Below, one piece after another: positions 33,681 through 49,000 of a stretch of DNA of 64,000 nt. Origin of the DNA: Atriophallophorus winterbourni (lineage: Eukaryota; Platyhelminthes; Trematoda; Plagiorchiida; Microphallidae); the NCBI GenBank assembly GCA_013407085.1, contig JACCGJ010010420.1:152093-216092 (forward strand), given 5' to 3'. The notes under the pieces were generated by a model. That model searched no databases. It was not told the DNA's origin and saw only the letters and a list, made by a program, of their open reading frames with translations. The number at the start of each line of letters is the position of its first letter. Position 1 is the first letter of the stretch. The translations under genes were made by a program, and so were the position numbers.

Positions 33681-34338
33681 AACTACGCTTAATCACTACA
33701 TTGGATTTGTTTTTCTGTCTTCGAAAAACGGAATGCTGACCAAGGATGATAAGCTTTAAATAAACATTGCACCGCTTGTTCAATCCGACTAACATATTAT
33801 TAAAGATTAAAAATACCCTGTTGCATTTTGCTGACCATAGATGGACAAATGCAATCTAAGCTCTATCAGCATATTAATAATTATGACACAATAAAACAGA
33901 GTTTGCGACAAACCGTAATTTGGATACTTCGGCAACACGCTCCATGTAAAGTCGTACAAATTTATTTTTTCAGATATCCTCGGCAGTTTCGCAATCAAAA
34001 GTTCCTTCATTTCTTTTGTCATTTCGACCTCAAATTTCTGATAGATTCCTGTTCCGGTTTTGGTTTGGTTCACCAGGCTGCAGGACCCAAATTCATTATT
34101 CAGCGGCTTCTTGGTGAACTGCGAAAGCTATAAATTTGCCGCATAAAAATTGTGGATTTTTATGCTACAGCAATGTCGCTTTCATTTCAAAAAGAAACTT
34201 AATTTAGCATTTAAATCCTTAAATTTCCTTAAATTTTATATTTGAAAGTAATGAATCATTAAGCAAAAGTTTGATATATTCAAGTAGAGCAAACATAATT
34301 TGCTTGTAAATTTGGTATACTGATACATGTATAATTCA

Positions 34339-34339
34339 G

Positions 34340-34380
<41 letters not shown>

Positions 34381-34390
34381 TATATATATG
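34339..34390. repeat. AT dinucleotide microsatellite
   Basis: An alternating AT run interrupted once by AATA. Confidence 0.9.
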
Positions 34391-34439
34391 AAGAAGACAT
34401 GCAATGGTCAGCAGCATAATTAATTTCTGAAACTACATT

Positions 34440-34930
34440 TTTCTTCCGGGTGAAATCGTTGTGCCTTGCTAGTCAATACCTTTTATATTACCACTACACT
34501 ACTCGCTTGCCATCGTTTATGTCAAAGTTGTATTTTGCACCTCCTCGACAGCGCATTATCCACCAACAGAAATCACCTCATCTAGATACGAGTAATTTTG
34601 ATTATGCGCGACGTGACACTGTAAACCACTTCAACCATCCTATCACGGATCACACAGAGTTATTGAGCGTAAACCCACATACTTAGTTTTTGATATGAAT
34701 GGTTGATGTGACACGGTTTCTATTGATCGTCTGAAACCAGCTTTCGTTGAGCTTACGCCTTCAACTCCATCAAGCGTCATTACCATTCAATCACAACCGC
34801 CATGTAATACTTATTTTCCTACCTCCCCGTGTTTATCCGAATCCTTCAGTCGCTTCCAGCCCGGTTCAAACTCGAACCGGAAGACATTTGAATTAGCTCA
34901 AACGTCTTGCTGAATAAGCGACCTCATGAA
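34440..34930 (+). pseudogene. Gypsy pol 3' end remnant
   Basis: Broken plus frames read 'TRLPSFMSKLYFAPPRQR' and then, near 34720-34890, 'KPAFVELTPSTPSSVITI' and a tail like 'RFQPGSNSNRK'. This matches the linker and tail after the integrase in the Gypsy element at 7692-8597 (its 'SISIDRLKLAYIEQS' region). It contains stops and frame changes. The rest of the element is not recognisable here. Confidence 0.6.
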
Positions 34931-36050
34931 CATTTCGAGGAATGCTATCCTTTATTTAAGCCTAACTAATGCTCTGGTGGTAAAGTATTGTGGTGAACTA
35001 CTTTCACTTTGTAACGTAAACGTTTTGACCTTCTATGGATATTCGTTTTTTTGGCATTGAATGCTCATTCGAATTAATGATTGTAATATACACACTTTTG
35101 CGGTTTATCCAATTTCTAACCTTGAGACTGTCTTCTTCCGTGGTTGCTACGTTTGTGTAGGTCGCTTCGTTGAGCAATCGTGATTTACGGATCCTCGAAA
35201 ATCAAAAATTTTTACCCATACCTAGATTCCTCCTAAATTTTTTTAGTCTACTCACGACATTTTCCCTTTTTTCCTCAGTGAATCCCCTGTTTTTCAATCG
35301 TTTTATATTTTAAACAATGGTGACTGTAGAACAATCGATTCTTCTTTCCGGAAAAACATATCCCCCACATATATAGTAAACTTTGCAACTAGAGGCGTTG
35401 CTCAACTAAACTACTTCTTCGTGACAGATTTAACGAATAACTATGCGAATGCACATGCACTTATCGTTGGCACTTGGAACTGTGTAATCAAAGTTATGCC
35501 AAAACCCTGTGGAACAATTATGCGCCCGACAATTCCTCTTCAGGTTTACAGGGAGCGATAAATTCGGAGCAATATTGAGGCTTTGAAACTGATGATTTCT
35601 TCGACCAACTTCTCATTGTTCTCGGACAGTGATGTGTCGCGTGAATGATATGCAATCACAGAATATTTAAATTCATGGTACGACATTTGAAGCCCATTTG
35701 AATCAACTTGTATTAGACCTGTGGATATTTCGTCAACTGCACCGGAAAGATTTTGCCGGCAAAATGAGCATGCTTACCGCGTCAGTAACAAGGTACTGAC
35801 CAGCTGTATGTAAATTCACTATAAGGTGAAGCAGACACTAGGCAATTATTGAAGGCTTTAAGAAAACATTGTGGCCAATACAATGTGCGCCGGTAACGAA
35901 GTAACTCGCTAGATCAAATTAAACAGGATTTTTGTGGTGAAACGCACGTGCATGATAACCACATAACGTTTTTAGATTTCAGGATATATGGAAATGATGT
36001 TTTCTGTAGGTTGAAAGTGAACAAATCCCTTTTCCCAGTCAGGCTAAATT
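34931..36050. other. Non-coding stretch
   Basis: AT-rich, with poly-T-rich patches near 35220-35300. It may include a decayed Gypsy 3' LTR after the remnant, but no ends are visible. Confidence 0.35.
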
Positions 36051-36059
36051 AAATGGTAC

Positions 36060-37260
36060 TCAAAGTTTGTGCGCCATAGATCGCCAAAAGGATAGCTAAC
36101 ATTTTCAACCGTTGCCATTCTGTGGGTACAATTGCAAATGGTTGGAAAACTGTCAGGATTACACCGGTTCTCAAGAAAACAGCGGGAGCGTTTGAATCAA
36201 TAGCATGCTTTTCACAAGTATTAAAAATCATAGAAAACACGGTAAACGATAATCTACAGAAGGTACCGTCCTTGGAAGATGATAATCATTTTGCTTACCG
36301 GATGCAACGCTCTACAGTTGATCACGTTTATGTCTAACTCAAAGAATTTTAAAAGAGCTTGATAGAAAATCATAAGCCATCAAATTTTGTTTTATTGATT
36401 ACACGAACGTGTTCGGCTCTGTTGATCGTGTCCATCGGACGTACTTACTCAAAACAAGAGCCATAACAGGCAAACTAATGAAATCGATATGTGGATACTA
36501 TTCCGATTGAGCTCAGTACGTTGAAATCAACTGACTACACTCTGCTTAGCTGCCGACTTAGAAAGTGTTTCTTCAAGTAGCGATTTTATCTCCCTTCTTC
36601 TTTTCAGCACATAAAGATGCGCTTCAACAGCCGCGTTCATCTTTCACTTCAAAATACGCAATGACATAGTCATTGGATGCATAGTACCTAAAACCTACCC
36701 GTCAAATCCGCTCTCCGCCTAGATGATCAACAGAGCGATGTCTATCTTTAAATACGGAAAAATGTACTGAAATTGTGTTCAGTTATCTGCGTGGCGAACT
36801 TCGCGAAGCAATTCGCACTAATCTTTCTTTATAACCTAACTTGACTACATCATCTAAATACTCTACTTACTAAAGTTCGTCTGCCTTATTTTCATGCATT
36901 TCATCTTCGTTCTATCGGCGTTAATTCTAAGCAGATTTATCATTTCATATTATTTTGTTCATTAACACATATTACGTATTGCTCACCTGATATTTTCCCC
37001 GTACTCTTTCGAAAGACTTTATGTTTCTCAAACGTTGCATCAGGATCTTATCACGCACAAGCTCTTTTCATTATGACGATATTCTTGAAAAATTCTGAAA
37101 CAACATTTTTCGCTTGCGATTGGATTATAAATGCTATCTTTATTGTTATTTCCCATCTGCTTAAGAGTCAAGATTCCTCACAGGCTCGATCAAAACACAA
37201 CATAGTTCTCTCTCCGACATCTTCATAACGGAGGTCATTTACCCTATTTGCTTCACGATA
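36060..37260 (+). pseudogene. Decayed jockey-like LINE RT
   Basis: Plus-strand frames in LINE order: 'NGWKTVRITPVLKKTAGA' and 'HFAYRMQRSTVDHVYV' (36122-36337), then 'PVKSALRLDDQQSDV' (about 36700), and a C-terminal part 'FCSLTHITYCSPDIFPVL' and 'DWIINAIFIVISHLLKSQDS' (36950-37170). Stops and shifts occur throughout and the palm is mostly lost. It lies in an intron of the minus-strand gene. Confidence 0.6.
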
Positions 37261-37510
37261 CCTTTGTCACAATTTGTATTTTTTTCATAATATGTGTAAT
37301 GTGTATAGAAATCGTAGTTTTGTGTTAAAACTAGCCTAAAGTTGAATTTTCGAAAAAAATCAATAAAGCTTTGTTCAAGTTATTCTTATAAGAAAGACGT
37401 GCTTAAAAATGGCTTTGAAGAAGAAGATTGTTGTCTGAATGGCTTCAGCCTGAAATAATTTATTCTACCAAACAGTGCCTCCACAAAAGCATCGTGTGTT
37501 CTTAATCTAC

Positions 37511-40012
37511 TGACGGATATATTTCGGATATTTTTTCGCAAAACAAATAAATACATGGAATCTGAGCTGCAGTCATGTTCTCCTTGGCTCAAGAGAAGAT
37601 CTGGAATTTTTTAGATAATGTATTATTGCTCAACAAAACAAGCATTTTGGAGGATGAGACGTTCAACTGAATTGGCTCCGTTTCCCTCACCGATTAATCA
37701 GAGGTGATCTTTTCTTACTTTACAAAACAGTTCATGCACCAAGCTGTCAATAACAATAACAGTTCATGCAAAAGGTCACGAGGAACTACGAGACGTAATT
37801 ATATGCTGGGGATACCCCATTTCCACCAAACTGTTGAATGTTTTTTAATCTCTCAATGTCTGTATTACTCGGAAAAATATTTGGTTTCACCGTTAGTCGC
37901 TCAACTAAATTGTATTACTTAAAATCTAATTATGACAAAACATTCGATTCCTGAGTCTGTATACTCAGTGTAATATTATTTCTCAGCAAGTTGTTGCCTA
38001 CGCTTTGATTTTAACATTTCCTTGATTGTTGTTAGGCCTATTACTTTAAAAACCATTACGTACCTTGAATTGTCCGAATTGATGGTAATTACAAAGAAGC
38101 TATTACTTAGATGGAATATGATCGAACCGTCTGATGCAGATGGAATTCTATCGTTTTTTTCCAAATCACTTTTTGGAGAATAGTACATTGAGTACTCTAT
38201 ATATAATCGGACGTGATATTTTCTATTCGCAGAGGTTTTGGTAATTCAGAGTTGTGCAATTACTGTCACGTGATGTAACTTTCGGCTAACGCAAAATGTA
38301 AGGATCGCGACCAGTGGTGAAACCTGTATTTTGCAGGACTCGTCCGTTTTCAACCAAATAACTGACAACCTTTAATGACTGCAACGAAGCTTAGCTGATA
38401 GCGGCTGTGCTTGAGCATGCAATATATATGCACATATGTACATGTATATATGTGTATATATGTAGATATCAAAAGCCTGCGATTACACAAATCAATCCTA
38501 ATTTCTGAAGCAGCACCTAGTTGTATCGGTGTCAAGTTTTTAACGTGTATAAAATATTATCATCCCGTTAGCAATTAAAGAATTCCCCTTGAATGTACCC
38601 CATAATACTACTAAACGCAACAATCAGAGTTTCGTAAAACTCTGTCGTAATTGTACTATTTATTCGAAACTTCGTTAATGGACAAGCTATTACCTGTAAA
38701 TTGGATATTTTCGCAAACGAAATCAAATTCCGGAGAACTTTAAATTGAAGTTGAATGTAATTTACCACAACAGAATCTCAAGACCTTATATGGATATCCT
38801 ATCAACTCAAATGGATGAAACGTTGTAAGAAGGAAGATCACTTGCTCTCTTGACATATTAGAGCAAATTTCGACCCTATTAGTAAAAACGATTGGTGTGT
38901 GGATCAACTACACTTTCCACGGGTGTCTACGTTTCCCTGAAAATATGAACGGGCATCTGATGTGCTGCGGTTTTGCGGTAGTTATTCGGTCTGTTTAGGC
39001 AATGTATGATTCTAATGATCATGTACACATAATGGCGACGTAAAACAAAGTAACCTATTCAGTTATTGCCACAATCGTGTCTACCAAGTTATAATTCGTA
39101 TGTCGATATGTATCAACGGAAAATCAATCTTTTGATAAGACACTGAAACGTGCAATACGGTGATGTTGAATCTTACACATTTGATTCCAGTGCAGCTTTT
39201 CAGTGAATTAATAAGTCTATAAGAAATGATAATGCAAAAAATCACGAGTCAGATGCAGCTAATCAGCTCACTTGTAATAACGGATTTCCGAATGAACTGT
39301 CATCTTCATTTTTTTTGTGAAGGCTCAGTTGTTACGTATGAATTTTTATGAGCCTTGAACATTTTAAGAATTTCACTTTGTGCATTTAGTTTCAGAAATG
39401 TTTCACTGTATCAGCAATGTAATAATTCCACGGTGTTTCATCAGCCTCGCATTCAGCCTGCTCCCATATAATCGATAATAAATTACAATATAATTTTATT
39501 TGACAAACAAATAATTCCCTGTGCTGTCTTTGTTCAGTCAAAGCAACAAATTTCATTTTACATGCTTGTTGGCAATATCCCTTTGTTGAATTTTGAATCT
39601 TGAATCTTTATGAAAAAAATACTATTAAATAAATAATTCTAACCGTAATAAAAATGCTTAGTAATAAAGGATCTGCAGTGAATAATTTTTGAATGCAAAC
39701 TGCTTGAATGGTGTAGAGTCAACATTTCGTTGCATGCAGGCATGCAAGCAACTTTATTATGTTATCAGTACTGTGGATTGATAAAACTGGCGATGTTTTA
39801 TTAAAGTTTGGTTTGAATTCTTACATGGTTGCAAAAGTTGATGATCCTACTGGTATTTAGTGGATAGAAAACAAGAAAGGCCATCGCTGAAACGAAAAAA
39901 AGCAGATAACCAATATGAACAGCGAAACGGTTAGACATGATCAGTAAAAACCTTACGAGGTTTATTGTTATTGTGTCCGAAACTCTATACACATTAAAAA
40001 TTATTATATATA

Positions 40013-40054
<42 letters not shown>

Positions 40055-43000
40055 TAAGCTATGGAAATCATACAAATATATGATTTAAAATTACCTTCCG
40101 TATTCGGCAAAGGATCTGTAGGCATAAAAACCAAATATGATTTTACATGATGTGTAATATAAGGTATGCAAGCGTTATCATTCAGGTTTGACAACGATAG
40201 TAACAAATTCTCTAAAATAGCTATTTTCAATTTCTCGTGTTTAATTTTGATTTGTCCATTTTTGCGTATTTGCGATTCTCATCGTCGAAAATCCTTGCAA
40301 ACTGTTGTTCAGTTCAATGCTATGTTCCGGGTATTTTTTAAAATACTGTGATGGTTTAACTTATTCCTAATAAATTACTGTTTGTCATATGCTATTTGAA
40401 ACGTCTCGCGAAATGCTTCAAGGATGATAGATCTACTCGATGAGTTATCTTCTAGCTACGTCACGATTTAAGCAGTCCATCAAATCAGAGACGAAAACAT
40501 AAACAAAATTGATTTAACCAACAATTTATCTTTTTTATTTGTCTCAGCTCCGTGATGTACACTATTATTATAGGTAAAAATTTCTAACTCATGTAAACTA
40601 ATCATTAGGTATTTAGATTAAAATGGACATGAATATTTAAGGTACAGATACTTTCACCCCAGAATATTTTCATGTTTCCTTCAATTGGGTTGAATATTTA
40701 GCATGATATCAACTAATCGGACAGTTAAGTCATTGGAAAAGCTGTGGACCATGAAAAAATCAATGCGATTGTGAGGTATATCGATAGTCTACATCGACCG
40801 AATTAAGCCAAAACAACAAGAAAGTTAGTCGAATATATTTTGAATTTTATGCGACACTGTTATCTAGGTTCAGAAGAAATCGATCGCAATGAATATTATT
40901 AAAAAACAGAATAATAAAAAACTCATTAATTTCGCTGAGACCTTGAGTATTTCGAGACTGACATCAGTAACCGGTAATTTAATTGGCTTAAAACAGTAAT
41001 CACGTTAAACTAAAATATGATTAGCGAAGTCACAGCTACTGAGTTATCATTTGAATCAAGTTGTATTTTTTTAATTTGTAAGCGGACATTGGACCGTTAA
41101 CAAAGTACATCATTTCAATGTTTAGATTACACGCAGATCAAAAATTTCGCCCAGTAAACTTATTGTTATAAAACTCGATGTACAAAGCTATTGCAACCAT
41201 CGATTTCAATTACACGCGGAAAAACAATAGCCTTTGGTTTACTGTCGCTCAACTAATTTTTTTGTATTGTAAGCATGCTAACCAAATTCTTCGCGTTTAG
41301 AACTAGTATTTGTGTAGACGGATGGCGCAATGCGAATCGAAGTTCTCGTCTACTCGCTACTTTATAAGTAGCTGATTAAAACAGTGAAAAGTTGGTAAAC
41401 GAGTGGCGCAGGTATGCCACTGTTCAATGAGCTTGGTACGACCTAACTGCCCAATCACATGTGTCTAATCAAATTTACATAGGTCTGAAACTTATGATCA
41501 TGAACAAGGTGCTCATATGCATGCACTTATATAAAAGATGTTCCATGAAAATACATGCAAAGCAGTATTGTTGGTTGTTGCTGAACATGGGTGTAACCCC
41601 ATCTACAGGTCTTTAGGCAAGTGTGATTAAACAGATTGGTCTCAGCAAACTTATCCAACTTCGGCTTATAAGTACAATTCGTTTTCTGACTATACATTTT
41701 ACTTAGAAAATTGTTGAGAAATTACAGAAGTAATTATTGTAAGAGAATATACGAAATACCGTTGTTTTAACTTACTTCCGCTTGGATAAAGTGCATACTC
41801 AATAAGCGCATTCTCATGGACACCGTTACTAAACACTTGTAATAAACTGAGGACCCAATTTTCAGGGTATCTTCGCACACTGAAAGTATGCTCCATTTTC
41901 ATTGTGACCGTGGCATTCATATAGATATCGCCGTTCTGCCTCTTCAAATAATTGTTGAACCGAATGCTGCAAAGTTTTCCATTCGCATTCCAGATTTTTG
42001 CCAATCGGTCCTAAATTAATAAAAAAACAGTTTTCTTACTTTCAGAATATTCACATCATAACATCCCTAATGAATTCAGACAAAATGTAATATTGTTAAT
42101 CGAATTTTCATCCAACAGTTTCTCTATTGTGTGATGTCGTCCGTTTATAATTTCGGCCATAGATTCTGAATAGCATTCAGTTCAGTCTAATATGACTTCC
42201 GCATGTAGAAACTTGTACACACTAATGCAGCTATTTTGAACGTAGAAATGTGGGTCAATCATATGGTATACACTAAATCCGATTGATGAAATGCATTATG
42301 CAACAAAGGGCAAATATCACTGGAAACTCTAAAAGTGTCATGACGCCTTATTCTTTGCTGTTTCAACACAAATGCCCAGTAAAGCTGCAGTTCTCTCAGT
42401 TCGATCTTATACGAATGCAATCAGTGTAGTATTATGTATTTTGACCGCGATTATTCTTACCACGTGTTTCAATGTTGTGATGTCAGGTTTATGATTATTC
42501 GTATCGATCAAAGCCATTTCTTTTTCCGGCATCAAGGTATAATAATTGAAAACTGAGCGAAAAACGAAAGTCATTTTTTATTCATCAATGAAAATTGTTT
42601 TACTATAAGAGATTCAAACGAGAATACTACTCTGAAAACAAGTTTCATCGGATAGTTTTCATAGTTTCACATATTAAATTTAGTTTATACAAGTATATTG
42701 CGGATCAAAATACCGAATGACATAATGATGGCCAAAATGAATAATATTTTTCAAATGACATTGTTTGAACTTGCTTAAGAATCAAGAATCAATAATCAAG
42801 ATTTTATGGTGATAAAAAGCTAATGCTTTACACGTACCATTGGATGACAACTATTGTATCGAACAGATGGAGAACGACATCTTAGCTGTGAAGTATCCAC
42901 TTCATTGACAGGTGCCGATCACATTAAAGTTAAAAATGGATTTCGAAATCGATTGCACAATTGCTCCAGATATTTGTGTGAAAGTGACGCGTACTACATC

Positions 43001-46000
43001 AACTACTGCCTCAAGGTATTTGGTTTTCGCCGAATGCATATAGCATTTATGAAATATAAGGTTTATACAATTAGCCAGAAACCGGTAGTGGTGTTTAAGG
43101 GATGGGGATGTGAGCACTACAATACTTTGGTTATAAAATCAGTTCAAAAGGTTATGGATGATATAATGTCAACGTCGTAACACACGTTTTCTTCCAAATT
43201 ACTAATGAACATTATTCAGCATCGCTTCATCGACGTAGGATATTTGTCGATTCATTTGCTATAGGTCCTACAAATTGTTTATCCGAATTGTGCTTTTGTG
43301 TTTAATACACTATGATTATAAACACTCACTCGTTTTTAATCGGCTCACCATGCTCAACTCGTTTGTGATTAGCGTTTCTGTCGGGGTAAAAGTTATGCTG
43401 CATTTTTGAATATTGTTCAATAGTATCATTATGTGTTTCATAAAAATGACATTGGGAAAAAATGACAAGACGTAAGATCTTGCAAATAAAAGAAGTTAGA
43501 TTCTAGCAAAAATGAGTTTAATCTTAGCCAATATATTGAGTCCACCTTGCAGAATTTAAGTGAAATATAATAACATACTTATCATGGTAGAAATACAGTT
43601 CTACAAAACACATATTTTTACATATATTTTGCATGATAACAATGGATGAATTCTAATTTAGCGCTCTGTTACAGACCTAAATTTATCCCTTAAATTTTAT
43701 CCGTTGATGCATTTGTTAAAGAAATTACAATGGCTCTCTGTATTAGGCGTATTTTGGAAAGGCTTGTTTAACACCACTCTTTCCGCTTGCTTAGCTGAAA
43801 CGAACAAGAATCTGGGTGAGAGCAAATTGTCCTATTACATATGAAGAATATTGCAAGTAAGCAAGAATACGGGTTTCGAAAAATTTTCACGTGAACTGTT
43901 TAAGTGAAATCGTGTTTTGAAACGAAAGCATATGTATGGTTTCAGCAAAGTTCTGTATGCAACTCATCAAAAGAACTTAACGTAAAAAGTGCTCGAAGCT
44001 AACGCTTTGGTTCGACATATCATAACTAAGTGTTAACCAACACATACCGTTTGAGGAGATTGTCAATTTAGGAATTCTACTTATAAAAGTAAAGATAAGG
44101 TGTTGACAATTGCGAGTGAGGCGTTTTTCTAAGCTTGCTTCCAACATTCACTAGCAATACAAAACTTTACATTATAAATATCGTCGGGATGTCATCGTGA
44201 AAATTCAAAATCTGAAATTTGGTAATTAGAAGCAGAAAAAGTTGCGAGTGGAATGTCTCTTTGACGGACAACCAAATCAACGTTGCCACTTGGTGTAGCG
44301 AAATTTCATTAAATAAACGACTATTTATTCTGGTATGTGGTGCTTACATTCCACAACTGGCTTCTGGATGTTTGTTGTCATCAGGGGAAGAGAGTAAGTT
44401 TGTTTCAGTGAACCGTGAATCCTTATTTATTTCCTTGATCAATCGTTTTCAACGATTTTGCATATATTAAATTTGGAAAATACTTTTCCCATAAAATTGA
44501 TGACATCAGATCGTACCTCGTTTCCCCTAACATATTGACCACAGATGCACTAGACCACGCAAAGAATCTAAAGAATCGTACACACTATATATGACTTTGA
44601 CTTCTGAGTTAGCTGTAGTCAAGTCCACGCCGTTTCCGGCTCTGCTTGATTATATGCATACACACATTATATGCATACACAAGTTTGTGCGATGAAAAAA
44701 CGCTAATTTTATCATATGTATTGCAAAATATTTGTGATAATCTATTCTCAAACTTTCCGTTCAGGCCGATATACTGCATGTGCCCTATTTGCCAGCGATG
44801 CCATGAATTTTCTACTTTATCTAAGATATTACCGAGAATCTTCCGCAAAATTGAAAAATAATGATAAGAAGAATGTGGAAATCTTTTATGAGACAGCAAA
44901 TCCAACCGTGGATATCTAAATAAAAGCATTACTTGATTCGTTGTAATAACCTAAGAAATACATGAAGCAAACACTTGTTAATACACTGAGGGGAGAACAC
45001 GATGTATTGAGGTATTCGCTGGTATGTGTTTAAGTTTGCATTTTTCACAAATCGTAGTAGGAATATGGTAAACAAGGCGAAATGAACGGCTATCCACACA
45101 AAATCATAATCGGTTGTACAACGGATGAGCAAAATATTGCATGCACTTCCTGTGCATGGAATGTTCCGGTCGATTAAACACGGCAGCAAATACACAATCA
45201 GAAAATGTTGGTGTATTGATCGCAGCTGAACACACCAACTATCCCCGATCACACATGTCTATCAGATCGAGTTAAGCGGCTCGTAAGGACAGTACATGTA
45301 TGACATTGGATTTAAACAGAAATAAATGCCTAATGATATAGTGAAAGCAAAAGTTAAATACAATGTTGTGATTGTTTGTTTACTGAATTTATTTTTATAC
45401 ATTCATGTTTCTTTTGACCAACGTCTGGTGTAAATAATAAATAAACTGTAGCTTTTAACATATTGGATTTATTGATAGCTTTATTGAAAGAATGATCGCC
45501 GGAATAGCAGGAACTTTTAACTCGCTAATATATAGGTGTGAATTGAATTATCGATGAGTTCCACTCATCAGCTTTCGCATGATATACAGAAGATCAGGAA
45601 ACACTGAAAAGACCCATGACGGCAATCGTGAGCCCCTAATAATTTGAGGAGAATTGTATTATAATGATTCAAGGTTCGTCACCCTCGGAAGCGTGAAGAG
45701 ATGTAAAACGTCAGCCACTATCAAACACTAATCAATTTGTCAATCTCGATTAAACTAGCCCCGTGTGTTGAGACCATGAATTAACCCTTTGATACGAAAT
45801 CGATTGACAAATCAAATCGAAGTGGCAACAGGGACAAACATGTTTCACGTCTGTTTTGTGGTCAATTGATGTGCCTATACACAATAGGCGTTTTGCTGCT
45901 CGTTCAGAGCGTAATAAACGCGTTTGATCAATTGGCTTTCTGCTGTGTGAACACGACTAGCTTTGAACATATTAACATCAGTGATGAATCAGGACTCGAT

Positions 46001-49000
46001 TGCCCGTTGGTCATGCCAAGCGGAATGGGAGTACGTGACCAATGTTGAATCGAGCGTATAAAAACTTAATAAACAAATTACTGGACGGAAGCAAAGGGAT
46101 ACGATTAAGCAATCTAGTGGCATAACAAAGTCCCATCCCGAACAACCACTTGTTACAATGAGTCGCTTATAATAAAGTTAACGTTGTACCGAACAAATAA
46201 ACAATATCAGAATGAAAAACAATTCGAATTTACCAATCAATCATTATGATATTACCTTCAGAGCGGAATGCGAGAAATCGTGTTACTTGCTTGTACATCA
46301 ACATCGCATCAAGTATTGGGACGCCGTTTCTGTTAATGTTGCCCTTCAATTCAATGAGTATATCACTTGGATTACATTTGTGGTATTTTTCAACAGAAAA
46401 GTTTCCAAAATTTCTCAATTTCCATTGTTCATTTAACTGAAGAAGAATTATTTGAAGTGAACAAGACATTAGTGGTTTGAGATTTATTGTCCACGTGCTT
46501 CGATGCTTTAATTCATTGAAATCAGACGAGAAAAGATTTGCAAAATGTTTTATCATTGAACTTTTGAACTCAGTGCTTGAAATTATCAAGCAATATTTTG
46601 GTATTATTGGCAACAATTGCGGCTTACCATACATGATTTATGTTCCGTAACTTCAGAATCTTGGTAGACAACCTTGTTTTTTTCGCGTTAGATTTAAATC
46701 GTAGTTAATTTGCAGTGTCACTCTGGAGCTCTAGTTTTACTTCCGAAAATTAACCTACTAACATATTGTGGAAACACGAAGCGCGAAAACTTCAAACTAC
46801 AGCAACCCCAGGCACTAAAATTTCAGCTTCACTGGAATCGCACGGAAACGGTTGTAACGACAACCCATCTGAAATCAACAACATATGAGAAACATTGTCA
46901 TTTCTTTTTGCTCTCGGATTCAGTTTAGTGAGGGTTTTAATGGGGTCGATCAGCACGAAATCTCCTGACTTACCCTCGTAAAGTGACCACCGGTTCACAC
47001 CAGCTGAAGAATTTGGTGCCGTCATGAGACAAAAGAATAGCACAGATGATATAGATAATTGTTTCATTCGCTCTCGCGTGTGTAGTAAGCGTTTCATTGA
47101 TTGGCTTTCTATTGCTTTGTGCGATTCGAAAATCAATTTTTGATGGATTATCGCTAGTATGTGAATCGCTGAGATAATAATCATCTCTACCTCAAACGGG
47201 AGGTTAGCGTAGTCAACGTTGGATTTAATGTCTTTGATGTCTAGTTCTAATCGTAATTAAACGTTGTAAGCTGATCTTATTACCTGAGTACAAGAATTAA
47301 CAGCATTATATTGACACAACCAGGTTATAAATTAAAGCAATTATAATATGTATTTATTCATTTTCAAGACTAAGATGGTGAATCGCATCGCCACATCGGC
47401 ACATATCATCAACCAAACGCCAGAGTTTACCTGTTGACGGATAGCTTCAGATGTTGAAGGACTGACGCATCCACAATTTTCATCATGGTCGATGGTCTTC
47501 GAATCCACAACATCTAACAAGCGTATTTCTGAAAAAAGAATAAATCAAATACACTCTCCGCTTATTCACTGCAAATAACTTTAGATGTGAAAATTTATGC
47601 TGTGAGTTGAAAGGATTTACCAACATCAGCATTCCATGTTCACCATTTTTGTTTTAGTTCAATCCAATTGTACCAGTATTGTGTTTTGATAAACATATTT
47701 GCAATTTTCAGTACTTCGTGGCTTTTTAGCCATCTTAGCGTTTCAGATTTTCAAAATAAATCCTCGAAATTTAGTCATAGTGGGTTGCTAGAAAATAATA
47801 ATTTATGTTGCCAAGAATAAATTTAACATTACATTTAGTTTTAAAAGAATAACATTTGAAACGCTTGTTCTCGCATCCTTCAGTGGATGTCGACCATGGA
47901 TGAACATCACAATCGCACAATTTGTCATGTTCCACATATTCCCGAATTACCAGATTCCGATTCGGGAGGAACAATCTCTCTCGCAGCGATCAAAACGATA
48001 AGCAGAACTCTATCTTTGGGCGTCAGTTGCAAAATGGCGGCGTGATCTGCATTCAGCGGTCAAGAGCTGCTTCTGATCTGCAGACCACGCTTTACACAAT
48101 ATCCCCAATGCGATCAAGGATTTTGTTCTGGTTTAACCACAACAGGTTTCTAGCTCTTTTAATCACATAGAAACGTGATGGTCCAAATTCACGTGTCATT
48201 GAAAATTAATGAAATATTTGCGAAGCTTGAAGTATGAACATATTGACACAAACAATGTTACTTGCCATGATTAAGCTTATATGCATGAACACTATTGAAA
48301 ATATTATATTTATTCGTACATCTTTTGTCATATATCTTCGATTGAGTTCATTAGGAAATATCAAACTAATTAAAATTGTACGATTTCTACAGATTTGGAT
48401 CACTCTCAACACTGCGAACCTAATGTAGTTGTGCTATTTGCAAAAAGCATTTAGAGCTGAGTTAAACAAGACAACCGCAATTGGATAGGCACAAGAAAAC
48501 TGGGAATCGCTAAACAGCGGCAAATGCCGAGTCTCACGTGTCACTTTCGGTCCCAAGAATGCTCGAACGAGCGATTGGTTCGAAGCAAAAGCTTCTGAGA
48601 TGACTGCTGTATTGAATGAGAAGCGGTTAGCATTCTTGAGTTTCAAAGGTATACCAAAAGATGAAAACATACGGCTTTTAAGAGCAGATAGAAATAAGGT
48701 CCTACAGCCTGGAAGACGATGTGCAAATGACTATTTGACAGATACTTGTCTCAGTATCCAAAAAGCTGTGGAAACTGGAAATTTGTACGGTATGTATGAT
48801 AGGGTCGAGTTAGCCATCGGTACAAACAAACTTAAAATGTATGTATCTGGGAACTTGATTTTCGCAAAATTTAGCAGATGGAAAGATGCGTAGAGCACTT
48901 CTCCTCTCTCTAACTTAGGGACAATACGATTTTACGCGTGTACTTGAAAATACTGAGCGTTTGCCAAATATTAAAAATCTAGATACTCCCCCTACTCTTG

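Noticed and set aside
45540..45600. CUGAUGAG on the minus strand near 45568
   Set aside because: It forms a simple hairpin with ACTCATCG, but there is no GAAA core or stem I, so it is not called a hammerhead.
45869..46048. Small secreted protein (signal-peptide-like start)
   Set aside because: Only one short frame, with no splice, promoter or poly(A) support; kept as a note under the intron.
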